A model generated the notes under the pieces. The model ran no database searches. It saw nothing but the letters and a program-made list of their open reading frames with translations, and had not been told where the DNA came from. 64,000 bases of DNA from Asterella californica (Eukaryota; Streptophyta; Marchantiopsida; Marchantiales; Aytoniaceae). The stretch spans positions 12,933,001 to 12,997,000 of the forward strand of contig JAYKYS010000010.1 of assembly GCA_036924285.1 (NCBI GenBank), in the 5' to 3' direction. The position numbers were made by a program, and so were the translations under genes. This document shows, one piece after another, positions 32,297 through 41,101 of the stretch (within the stretch, counting starts at the first letter, position 1; every line of letters begins with the position of its first letter).

Positions 32297-34146
32297 AGGT
32301 TGAGAAGACCGAGGTTTTCCTACAAGCAGCGGACGTGACTATTCAGGAGAAGCTTGAGCTGTTGCTGGAAGACAAGAGTGAGGAGAGAGGATTGAAGACT
32401 GACTGGAAGGAGGTTGAAGAGGCTGTTTCTTTGTTGGCCAAGAGACAGAGAAGAAGGGACAAGGTGGTGGTAAGTGAAGCAGCACCTCTGATAATTCCTG
32501 TCAAGCAGTTGCCTACTAAGCCTGCTTTGGTAATTGCTAGAGAGGAAGACTCACCGCTTGATGAGTTGATTAAGGGTATGAAGGAGCTTAAGCTTAAGCT
32601 CACTAGGTTAGAAGAGAAGGAGCAGAATGTACAGCCTGCTATGCAGAGACCTCAGATGAGAGAAGGCTTTGTTCATCGTTGTATATGGTGTGATAGCCTA
32701 GACCATGTAAGGAGAGATTGTGGGGAGTTTTCAGATGCATTGAGGAAGGATCTGATCTTCTTCAAAGATGGTAAGATCCATTTGAGAGAGACTGGGATGA
32801 TGTTGGGAACCAACTTTGGCAAGGGTGGTATGAAGAGACTTGTGAATGAGATATCAGCATCACATGCTGTTTCTCTTGTGAATGCTGCTACCTGTGGAGT
32901 GAAAGTGGAGATGGAGAGAGAGAAAGGGACTACTGGGTTGTGGTCAGATGTAGTGCGGTCCGTAGCTAGAACAGAGCTAGACAAGGATGTGCTACGAAGG
33001 GTTGGCAACTCAATTAGAGAAACTACAGGATGGAATGACCCTGTGGATACTATGTCAGTGCATGCTTATGTTGCAAGAAGTCAGCATGAAGCTGTACTAG
33101 AAGAAAAACGCAGGAGGGAGGATGCAGGTGAGGCTTCTACAGCCAAACGACCTGCTACAAGGAGTGAAAGGGCTAGACCAGAGGCAAGGCAGGAGACAAC
33201 ACCTACTCGGGAAGAGACTATGGAGGATCTACCACCTACAACACCAAAGGAGAAGGAGAGAAGCAAGGAGAAGGGTAAGATGCCTGCATACAAACTTCAG
33301 TCTGATATTGAGATTGCTACAGACCTGAAGCAGGTGTTAGAGAATCGTATCTTGAATGGGAAGGTTGAGTTTACCTTGGGTGAGATTCTTGGGATAGCAA
33401 AGCGTGAGTTCCATGAGGTTATCATAGATATCATCAAGAGGAAACGTCAGATTTTGGGTGAAGCAGCTACGCTTAACGCTCTAGGGACCAAACTGTCGGA
33501 GGATGAGGAGGATGAGATTGCTGGTTACTGCTCTCAAGTATCAGAGGGAAGATCAGAGCAGCACGTGAGGTTTGAAGATGAGGTGGAAGCATCGCAGAAG
33601 AGCCATTATTCTCACAACCATTGGGCGAGAGCAACCACAGAGACCTTAGTGAAGCTGGGAGATCTAGAGGAACCTGTGGTGGCGTTGATTGATCATGGCT
33701 CAGAGATTAATCTGATGTCTAAGGAGCTGTACAAGCGTGGGAGGTGGCCCATAGACACCGATCATGGATGGCTTATCCGTGCTGCCAACAACCAGAGGGG
33801 AGAACTTTATGGTGCTTGTCCCAACATCAAGGTAACTGTGGGTGACATCAGTGATGTTCAGAATTTCTTTGTGCAAGACATGTCAACCTATCCTATCATT
33901 CTAGGGCAGCCTTACATTACTGCTGTTAGAATGGAGACACGAGTTATGGATGATGGTTCAGCTTATGCTAGGATACGTAGTAGAGACGGCAAAAGAGCTG
34001 TTCAGTTTTTGACCGTTGCTGCAGAACATGAGAGGAATCGTGATAGCTTGAGAGACCGTCCACTACCTAAGATTACTCAGGAGTTTAGAGAGTCTAGGGG
34101 TTTTGGCAGAGTACCATTGAAGAGCGAGACTTCAACGGTACAGTAG
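32236..34146 (+). CDS. Element 3 gag C-terminus and aspartic protease
   Basis: Coding frame from 32236 to the TAG at 34144-34146. Domains in order: the end of capsid (LLLEDKSEERGLKTDW); a CX2CX4HX4C zinc knuckle, CIWCDSLDHVRRDC near 32680; charged linker; EILGIAKREFHEVIIDIIKR near 33380-33440; protease active-site loop VALIDHGSEINLMSKELY near 33680-33730 (D-H-G in place of D-[ST]-G); and the flap and partner motif PIILGQPYITAVRMET near 33890. It processes Gag and Pol and supplies nucleocapsid RNA binding. The last 49 nt overlap the pol frame and contain the frameshift signal, so gag-pro and pol would be made from one mRNA. Confidence 0.9.
   Translation, partial: VVKEFDRQYAQLSRTEKLTLEVEKTEVFLQAADVTIQEKLELLLEDKSEERGLKTDWKEVEEAVSLLAKRQRRRDKVVVSEAAPLIIPVKQLPTKPALVIAREEDSPLDELIKGMKELKLKLTRLEEKEQNVQPAMQRPQMREGFVHRCIWCDSLDHVRRDCGEFSDALRKDLIFFKDGKIHLRETGMMLGTNFGKGGMKRLVNEISASHAVSLVNAATCGVKVEMEREKGTTGLWSDVVRSVARTELDKDVLRRVGNSIRETTGWNDPVDTMSVHAYVARSQHEAVLEEKRRREDAGEASTAKRPATRSERARPEARQETTPTREETMEDLPPTTPKEKERSKEKGKMPAYKLQSDIEIATDLKQVLENRILNGKVEFTLGEILGIAKREFHEVIIDIIKRKRQILGEAATLNALGTKLSEDEEDEIAGYCSQVSEGRSEQHVRFEDEVEASQKSHYSHNHWARATTETLVKLGDLEEPVVALIDHGSEINLMSKELYKRGRWPIDTDHGWLIRAANNQRGELYGACPNIKVTVGDISDVQNFFVQDMSTYPIILGQPYITAVRMETRVMDDGSAYARIRSRDGKRAVQFLTVAAEHERNRDSLRDRPLPKITQEFRESRGFGRVPLKSETSTVQ
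34098..34141 (+). promoter_or_regulatory. -1 programmed ribosomal frameshift signal
   Basis: The heptamer G GGT TTT at 34098-34104 is in phase with the protease frame (X XXY YYZ). A 6-nt spacer GGCAGA (34105-34110) is followed by a hairpin: arm GTACCATTGAAG (34111-34122), 7-nt loop AGCGAGA, arm CTTCAACGGTAC (34130-34141), with 11 pairs and one A-C mismatch. A -1 slip puts the ribosome into the pol frame at 34104. That frame is open from 34098, just after an in-frame TAG at 34095-34097. All three parts of a classical signal are present. Confidence 0.8.
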
Positions 34147-37100
34147 AGCTAGGATTCTCGCCTGATCCAGTAAAGCAGGAAGCTTTATCCACTAGCTTCT
34201 TGGGATTGACGTCATGTGGATCAGTATGTTATAGGAAGGTTGAGAATCTAAAGAGGTTTGAGAGGCAACATGTGAAGTGTGTACAGCAGTCTTTGTGGGA
34301 TAGTGGAGAGTTAGGAGGAGATGAATACATATCTGGAGTGTTTGAAGAGCAGTATTTGGTAGATACTATAGGGGAGTTGAAATCTATAGTAGAAAGTTCT
34401 ATAGATGATGTAGATAGAGTGGTGAGAGTGAGCTCCAAGGAGCTTTATGATGTAATTGATAAGTTTATAAATCGACAAGAGGTGTATGTGGAGACTAAGT
34501 ACAAGTCAGTGGCAAAGAAAGTCAAACCAGTGGCTTTGCCTTTACCACTCGATTACAATCAGAAGATGGAGCAAGCTGCACGAGAGCCGACGCTCAGAGG
34601 ACCGAGAAGAATTGGGCACCAGTTCACAGAAACAACACTGAAGGAGCTGAGGATTGGGAGTGATGGATTTCTTACCGAGCAAGAGAAGAAGAGCTTCAAG
34701 GAGATGCTATCTAGGCATGGTAAGGCGTTTGCATTTGAGTCACATGAAGTAGGATGTGTAGATCCAAGTGTAGTTGCACCTATGGTAATCTTTACTATAC
34801 CGCATGTGCCTTGGAATCTACGTCCTATCCCTGTGCCTAGAGCTCATCTGCCAAAGCTGGTAGACTTGCTCAATGAGAGGATTAGGATGGGTATCTTGGA
34901 ACCGTCTATAGCTCCTTATTCTAGCAGATGGTTTACTGTTCCGAAGAAGAGTGGAGCTTTGAGGTTTATCCAAGATATGCAGCCAGTTAACAAGGTGACT
35001 ATCAGGAATATGGGTATAGGACCTATTGTATACGAGTTTGCGGAGGCTTTTGCTGGTCGTGCTATCTATTCCATGGGAGACTTATATTCAGGTTATGACC
35101 AGTTTCAATTATCCTCTGAGAGTAGAGACTTGACTACAATGAGGACACCTTTAGGGTTACTAAGGATGTGCACCTTACCGCAAGGTGCTACCAATTCGGT
35201 AGCACATATGATGAATGGCATGAACAAAGTTTTGAGGGACTTCATTCCTGAGAAAACTATGCCATTCCTTGATGATGTGCCGATCAAAGGGTGTGCTGAG
35301 GAGGAGAAGAATGAGGTAAAAGATCAGAGGGGGTGCCGTAAGTTTGTAGCAGATCACATAGCTGATTGTGATAAGATACTGAGTCGACTGGAAGAGGTTC
35401 ATTTGACTTTATCAGGAGCCAAGTCTGTGTTTGGAGTACAAGAGGTGTTAATAGTGGGACATCTGTGTGGATCTTATGGTCGGAAACCTTGTCCAAACAA
35501 GGTTGATGCCATCCGAAGGATGAAGGAGACATGTGGATCGGTTACTGAGGTGAGAAGGTTTCTAGGAGCATGTGTGTTTTATCATATATGGATTCCACAC
35601 TTTGCACATGTAGCAGATCCGTTGTACAAGCTGCTGAGGAAGGGGCAAAGATTTCAGTGGCAAGAGGAGCAAAGCGAGTCTATGAGGAAGTTGAAGGATC
35701 TTTTAGCTTCACCACCAACTCTACGGAAGGTAACATATGAGTTGGGCAGATCTGTTATCCTTACTGTTGATACTAGTCCTATTGGCATTGGATGGGCTGT
35801 AGGACAAGACGATGAGGATGGAAATAGATATGTGGTGCGTTTTGGTGCTAAGGTATTAAGTTCACGGCAGAGAGACTACCCTCAGGTCAAGAGAGAGCTA
35901 TGGGGAGTAGTTACTGCGATGAAGAGTGATAAGGAATACTTGATAGGAGCACCTGTGGTTGTGGAGATAGATTGTTTACCTCTCTTGGGAATGATCACTA
36001 GCTGTACAACTCCAGATATTGCTATGTTGAGGTGGATAGCATATATCAAGTCCTTGAACCCAGAGTTTAGACATATTGCAGGGAAGGACAATCCTGTGGC
36101 AGATATGTTATCAAGGGCTAGGTATTACGATGAGAAGGAAATGATAGATGATCAGGAGGATGTGGGAACAGAGTTCTATTCTAGTGCTCTTGCTAGAAGA
36201 GATAGAAGCTGTTTTGCAGCCCCGTTGGAGTTTTTTGAGGAAATTGTGTATGATGGCGAGTGGTTGGATCTTGGGCGCTATTTGAGTTCACTGGAAAAGC
36301 AGGAAGGCTGGTCTGATGCAGATTTCAAGAGAATCCGTAGAACAGCTTATGGTTACTTTTTACATGAAGGACATCTATGGAAGCGCCCTAAGCTACAAGG
36401 AGGTATACCGCAGCGGGTAGTATGTGACTTGGGATTGCAGCAGAAGCTGATCAAGGAGTTCCACGAGAGTTTATGGGCTGGTCATAGAGGAGTTTGGGCT
36501 ACATTTGCCAAGATGAAGAAAAAGTATTGGTGGAAGGGTATGTATAAGGATGTAGTACAGTTTGTTTCATCCTGTATACCCTGCCAGATGTATTCCAACG
36601 TACGTCATCGTGATGGATTGCATCCTACTTATCCATTAGCCATTCATTATAAATGGGTAGTTGATTTGGTAACTATGCCATTTGGACTTGGACAAATGAG
36701 GTATCTAGTCTTGGCTAGAGAAGATCTATCTAACCAAGTCGAAGGCCGTGCTCTGAGGACGAAGACCACTGCTAGTGTCTGCCGCTTTCTACTTGAAGAT
36801 GTTATTTGTAGGTATGGGTGTGTGGGAAAGATCACTGCAGATAGGGGTGAGCTGGATGCACAAGAAGCAGTTGAGTTCTTCAAGCGATTGGGAATCAAGT
36901 TGGCGTTAACCACTGCTTACAATCCTGAAGGGAATGGCAAGAGCGAAAGAGGTCATCCGCCAATCATCAAAGCTTTGGTAAAAGCTTGCAAGGGTAAGAT
37001 CCGTGAATGGCCTAGACTGCTCCCATTTGCTTTGTGGGCAGATCGTACAACTCATAGTACCATTACAGGTTACATGCCAGCAGAGTTGATACTAGGGCAA

Positions 37101-37610
37101 AAACCTGTGATGCCGATTGAGGAGGTTGTGCCTACTTGGAATGTTTTGCCATGGGAAGATGGTAGAAGTACGGAGGATCTTCTTGCATTAAGGATCCAGC
37201 AGTTAGAACGGAGACCTGAGGATGTTGCCAAAGCTGTGGAAAGGTTGAAGACTGCTAGAGAGAGAAACAAAGGCAGATTTGATAGAACGCATAGATTACG
37301 ACCCAAACCAGTTAAGGAAGGTGATTGGGTGTTAGTCTATGATAGTAGTCTTGATAATCAGCATAGTGCTATCAGAAAGTTTTCCAAGAGATGGTTCGGA
37401 CCTTATGTGGTGTTAGAAGTTTATGATAATGCCACATACTCTTTGAGAGAGTTAGATGGTGCAGTGCTCAAGATACCAGTCGCAGGGAAGAGAATCAAGC
37501 TCTTCAGAAGGAGAGGGGAGGACCAGAACATTGCAGAGCTTACTGAGGATGAAGCTGAAGACTCAATGGAGGTTGAAGATGAATTTGAAGCTCAAGCTGA
37601 AGAGTCTTGA
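34098..37610 (+). CDS. Element 3 Pol: reverse transcriptase, RNase H and integrase
   Basis: Entry is probably by -1 frameshift at 34098-34104; the first non-ATG start-like codon is TTG at 34200, and there is no ATG in good position. Counting from 34200: linker to about residue 230; RT with SSRWFTVPKKSGALRF (about 240), YSGYDQFQL, PQGATNSVAH and catalytic FLDD at 356-359; RNase H with LTVDTSPIGIGWAVG (about 520), KRELWG, EIDCLPLLG and DNPVADMLSRA (about 630); integrase zinc finger (HESLWAGHRG...CIPC, about 755-795), core Asp in VVDLV (about 821), D881 in TADRG and E916 in KSERGH; C-terminal GPY domain RWFGPYVVLEV (about 1065). It ends in an acidic tail, with no chromodomain. D881 to E916 has 34 residues between, one fewer than the usual 35. 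Confidence 0.93.
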   Translation, partial: GFWQSTIEERDFNGTVELGFSPDPVKQEALSTSFLGLTSCGSVCYRKVENLKRFERQHVKCVQQSLWDSGELGGDEYISGVFEEQYLVDTIGELKSIVESSIDDVDRVVRVSSKELYDVIDKFINRQEVYVETKYKSVAKKVKPVALPLPLDYNQKMEQAAREPTLRGPRRIGHQFTETTLKELRIGSDGFLTEQEKKSFKEMLSRHGKAFAFESHEVGCVDPSVVAPMVIFTIPHVPWNLRPIPVPRAHLPKLVDLLNERIRMGILEPSIAPYSSRWFTVPKKSGALRFIQDMQPVNKVTIRNMGIGPIVYEFAEAFAGRAIYSMGDLYSGYDQFQLSSESRDLTTMRTPLGLLRMCTLPQGATNSVAHMMNGMNKVLRDFIPEKTMPFLDDVPIKGCAEEEKNEVKDQRGCRKFVADHIADCDKILSRLEEVHLTLSGAKSVFGVQEVLIVGHLCGSYGRKPCPNKVDAIRRMKETCGSVTEVRRFLGACVFYHIWIPHFAHVADPLYKLLRKGQRFQWQEEQSESMRKLKDLLASPPTLRKVTYELGRSVILTVDTSPIGIGWAVGQDDEDGNRYVVRFGAKVLSSRQRDYPQVKRELWGVVTAMKSDKEYLIGAPVVVEIDCLPLLGMITSCTTPDIAMLRWIAYIKSLNPEFRHIAGKDNPVADMLSRARYYDEKEMIDDQEDVGTEFYSSALARRDRSCFAAPLEFFEEIVYDGEWLDLGRYLSSLEKQEGWSDADFKRIRRTAYGYFLHEGHLWKRPKLQGGIPQRVVCDLGLQQKLIKEFHESLWAGHRGVWATFAKMKKKYWWKGMYKDVVQFVSSCIPCQMYSNVRHRDGLHPTYPLAIHYKWVVDLVTMPFGLGQMRYLVLAREDLSNQVEGRALRTKTTASVCRFLLEDVICRYGCVGKITADRGELDAQEAVEFFKRLGIKLALTTAYNPEGNGKSERGHPPIIKALVKACKGKIREWPRLLPFALWADRTTHSTITGYMPAELILGQKPVMPIEEVVPTWNVLPWEDGRSTEDLLALRIQQLERRPEDVAKAVERLKTARERNKGRFDRTHRLRPKPVKEGDWVLVYDSSLDNQHSAIRKFSKRWFGPYVVLEVYDNATYSLRELDGAVLKIPVAGKRIKLFRRRGEDQNIAELTEDEAEDSMEVEDEFEAQAEES

Positions 37611-37646
37611 TCTGGATCTGGCACATACCGGAGGATGTGCAGGTTT

Positions 37647-37658
37647 AGAGGGGGTGGA
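37647..37658 (+). promoter_or_regulatory. Polypurine tract of Element 3
   Basis: AGAGGGGGTGGA ends directly at the 3' LTR (TGTCGCG). The upstream CATACCGGAGGATGTGCAGG is conserved with Element 2 and the relic at 12735. Confidence 0.85.
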
Positions 37659-39030
37659 TGTCGCGCCATTTGGCGGCTACATGCTTGACTTCTACTCCGA
37701 CGCTTAGGTTTGATAGTTCTAGAAGTTAGCTCATATTACTTCTAGTCCTTTATGTATATGTTTGACACCTTTGCATATGGTGTTAACACTATTTTGAGTC
37801 CTAGTAGGTTGATAGTATGTTAGTTATCTTGTTCAAGCATTTGTGCGCTTGTGCAAGTGACTTCTTACTTGTCTATGACGTTCAATGTACATAACTTAGG
37901 ATTTCCATGCTGATAGGGGTTTGAGCTCATGGGTTGTACTTACTTGTCGCCCATGCACGCTTTCTAGCTAATTTAAGTTATTTTTCGGGACTATGTGTCA
38001 TTTTAGGTAGTTTAAGTTTTACGATGGCACTCTAGGGGGCTTGACGTGGTAGCCTATGAGTGTAGAAAAGTTACCAGGTAGTTTAAGGCACAAAAGGACA
38101 GTCAAGTGGAGCTATGAACTCCCATTGGTCCATTTTTGTCTTTTGTGAAACTCTAAGTTTAGAAACAGAGCTCTAGAGGAGAGTTCGAGCAATTGGTGAG
38201 GTATCTTCGAAATCTGAGAACACAGGAAGAGAGAGCTCGTCGTGCCAAGCACTGTCAGTGAAATTTTTGCTCGATTTGGATCAATAAACAAGGAGTTATG
38301 CCCAATTGAAATTCGGATTGTGCCAAAACTGCGTCACTTTTGTTGATTTTGGGGTTTTCGGTGCCAATTGCAGCAGAATTGAGGAAATCACTTCAAAACT
38401 TCGTGGTTGCGTTCACTGTCAGGAGGGCTACGACTGTCCAAAACGTTTCGTATCATTTGAGTAATTTAGTAATTCAGGGCGGCCGCTGAAGCAGAGGGGG
38501 TCTGAAAAGCTCTTAATCTAGAGCAGCGACTTTAGAGAAGGAGATCTGGAGTTCTACAAACATTCAGGAGTCCTAACTTCACAGGGATGTTCAGCATCCT
38601 GTAGACTTGAAATACTGTGAGAAGATTTGAAATTCATCGAGCCAATTCTCTGTTCTATGTCTGAATAGCTGTCTAGGTACCAGAAATTGCCATAATTCTC
38701 TTATTCAGAACTTTTCTGTTCATATCTCCGTGTCAGAATTTGATCTCAGGTTGAAACTTCGTCTGTGAGTTCAGTAGTACCTCATTGCATGTAGGGGAAG
38801 TTTAGAGGTCTAAACCTTCATAGTTTTCCTCTCTTTGAGTGTCAAAGTTCACCGCTTAAGCCTATTACTACCAGTGAGACCTAAATTTCGCTTTTTGAGC
38901 ATATCAGAGGATCCTACACTCCTGTGTGAGTGTTTATAGCTCCTGTTGTGACCTGAAAGCCAACCTCTTGAGTAAACAACCACAGCCAGAAGCCCGGCGC
39001 TTTCCTATGTAGACGGATCACACTCCGACA
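37659..39030 (+). repeat. 3' LTR of Element 3
   Basis: 1372 bp, nearly identical to 30326-31698, including a 1-nt deletion in a T run (CTCATTTGC versus CTCATTGC). It ends CTCCGACA, followed by the duplicated ACGG. Confidence 0.94.
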
Positions 39031-39034
39031 ACGG

Positions 39035-40886
39035 GTGCGGTACTAGGGACCATGGGGACCTCATAGGGATCTGGGGAAGTCGCTTCCTCCACGCGGAATA
39101 TCTGGGAAGACGACTCGTCTTCCTGTCTTCCAGAAGACATCTTGTCTTCCGGGGCGTCTTTTGGAGTCTTCTCGGCTTCCAACGCTGTCACCAGCAAGTG
39201 CACAGTGAGATCGAACTCCTCCTTCTCCATTCCGGATCCAGTCGATGGTGCTGGAGCGTGGGAAGATGCGGTTGCAGGTGTCGGAAGCGAGAGAAGACCA
39301 TAAAGTGTCTTCACTCCTTCTATCTGTCGATCCAAGTACATGAACATGCTCTCCTGGCATTCCACCAACGTTGCTTTGGACTCGCTGTCCCATCCTCTAG
39401 CTAAGGTAAGTAACTTCCTACCCGCGGTGTAGTTGAACTTCTTCCGAAGCGCTTCCACTGACTGTGCCAGCATCTTCTGTGCACGAGCCTCCGCTGCTTC
39501 CCGCTGCGTCTTCTCAACTGCAGCTCGCGCTTCAGCGGCTTCTCGCTGCGTCTTCCATGTGGTCTGCTCTTCTGCGAGGGTGGTGATCTTCTCTCGCACT
39601 CGGAGGACTTCCTGATCACGCTGCTGTACCCGCGCCTGCAACTCCTAGTTGCTCTTCCGAAGCTGCACCAGCTCCTTGGCAGAAGCGGCTGCTTCCGCCT
39701 TGTACCTGACTGCAAGCTTCTCCGTGGTGCGGAGACTAGCTTCCAGCGACTCCGTCTTCTTCTTGTCTTCTCCGTGTCGCAGCAAGGTGCGCAGGCCGAA
39801 TCTAGGTTGTAAGGACCTCTCCTGTGCCTTCGCTCTCTTCTCCAGCAACTCCATAGCTGGCTGGATCTCCTTCTGGAAGTAGGCACTGAACTCCTCCAGT
39901 CGTCTTCCTGCGGAAGACAAGTTCATCTCCACCACTCGCTCCGCGGTGTCGACTTCGTCTTCCAGAGACAAGGAAGCCTCTTCCACCACAATGGCCTTCA
40001 TCTTCTGCGCACGAGAAGAAGCTACTCTTCTCATCTTCCGAGGTGGAAGATCCCTCATGGCAGGAGCGGCTCTCTTCGTTGCGCTTCCTCGCATCGCAGC
40101 AGGAGCGTCCCTTCTTCTCTTGTCTTCTGGAGTCTTCGAAAGACTCCCAGGCGTTGCAGAAGCGATCTTCTACTCTGATCGGGTACTCAGCAGATCTTCC
40201 TCCGAGTCGGACTCCGATCCTGAATGAATGAGAGAGATGGGTGTCCTCGGTGCACTTCTGGGACCCATCTTCCTCCGTGGCGTGGCGTCTTCCGACCAAC
40301 TAGACTCATCTTCTCTCACCATAAGCGTCTTCTGGTGAGAGCCGGGTCTCAGCTGTGGCATCAGAGTGGGAGGGGGCGTTGCGGCTGTCTCCCGGTCATC
40401 GTCTTCTGAGGTTTCCTCCTTCACTTCCTGTCGCTCCGTTGGCCCATACCCTGCCAGCTGATCTTCCCTAAGATCCCCCATGGCTACATACAAGTAGTAG
40501 AGGAAGGGCGTCAAGTGTCCTCCCGCCGGGGTACCCAAGTATGCTAGCTCCGTTTGTACGTAGTTGTGGATGTACGCGCCCCAGTAGATGGGCACTCTGT
40601 CATCCCACACTGATTCCAAGAACTCCACGTCCTGATCTCCTAAGTACCTTGTCTTCTGCGCTTTCTCCTTGAGAAAGAGATGCAGAAACAACTTTGCCAG
40701 AAGTCGCTTCTTCGGCTCTCGGTAAGATTCTATCTTCCAACCGTTCCTCCCCTGCCTGTCTTCCACGAAAAGGCAGGTGGTGCTCCCAGACACATGCCAC
40801 GAACTCACGATCCAGGCAAAATCTTCTTCTCGTATCAATATCCTCAGTTCTCGGACTCTGGCCTGTGAAAAGCCCTGCGCCACCAA
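39035..40886 (-). pseudogene. Element 4 coiled-coil ORF, main part
   Basis: One minus-strand frame runs from about 40886 to 39035, interrupted only by two in-frame TAG codons (40170-40172 and 39645-39647). The N-terminal part holds VWDDRVPIYWGAYIHNYVQT and LGTPAGGHLTPFLYYLYVAM, a hydrophobic, aromatic-rich domain I do not recognise. A basic/acidic, Ser-rich linker follows (GSESDSEEDLL). The C-terminal half is coiled-coil: ETLEASLRTTEK-like heptads and two copies of EKTQREAAEARA near 39500. The tail resumes at 30325 beyond Element 3. Both TAGs are consistent with former CAG (Gln) codons. It could be a structural or Gag-like protein or a captured host gene. No enzyme motif is seen. Confidence 0.6.
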
Positions 40887-41101
40887 TCTTCAGTACAGGA
40901 AGATGGCCTTCCTCGAGCTACTCCTGCCTTCGCAGGTACACGGTTACGAGGTGGCAACGCTGTCCACACCTCCTCCAGAAGTCCTTGGTCTACGAGGTTC
41001 CAATCCCAAAGGAAGAAGTCAAGACCCAACTCCTTGAGGAAAGGAGTGGCCTCGGCCAATTCTGCCGCTGGTAACACCAAGCCTCGCAGATGCATCGTCA
41101 T
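40844..41101 (-). pseudogene. Upstream segment of the coiled-coil ORF, different frame
   Basis: An 85-codon frame with ATPFLKELGLDFFLWDWNLV and EVWTALPPRNRVPAK. It overlaps the main ORF by about 40 bp in another frame; near 40890 the main frame would read through a TGA. It probably formed one ORF with 39035-40886 before a frameshift around 40900-40960. The start ATG would be at or near 41101. Confidence 0.5.

Larger units (their letters stand above)
30326..39030 (+). mobile_element. Element 3: young Ty3/Gypsy retrotransposon
   Basis: A plus-strand element of 8705 bp with 1.37-kb LTRs, a 4-bp target duplication ACGG (30322-30325 and 39031-39034), primer-like site, gag, protease, pol and polypurine tract in order. 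By eye the LTRs differ at about six positions in 1372, so insertion is recent. Pol is a single open frame of 1136 codons. The only lesion I see is a 1-nt loss in gag near 32240. Protease and pol overlap in different frames, joined by a canonical -1 frameshift signal at 34098-34141. It sits inside the Element 4 coiled-coil ORF. Confidence 0.95.

Noticed and set aside
34200..34202. Independent start of Pol at 34200
   Set aside because: TTG is not a likely eukaryotic start and no ATG is well placed. The pol frame opens upstream within the frameshift signal.
39061..40299. Other open frames overlapping the coiled-coil ORF
   Set aside because: They are shadow frames of the same GC-rich repeats. 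The chosen frame is the one that continues across the Element 3 insertion and shows heptad repeats.
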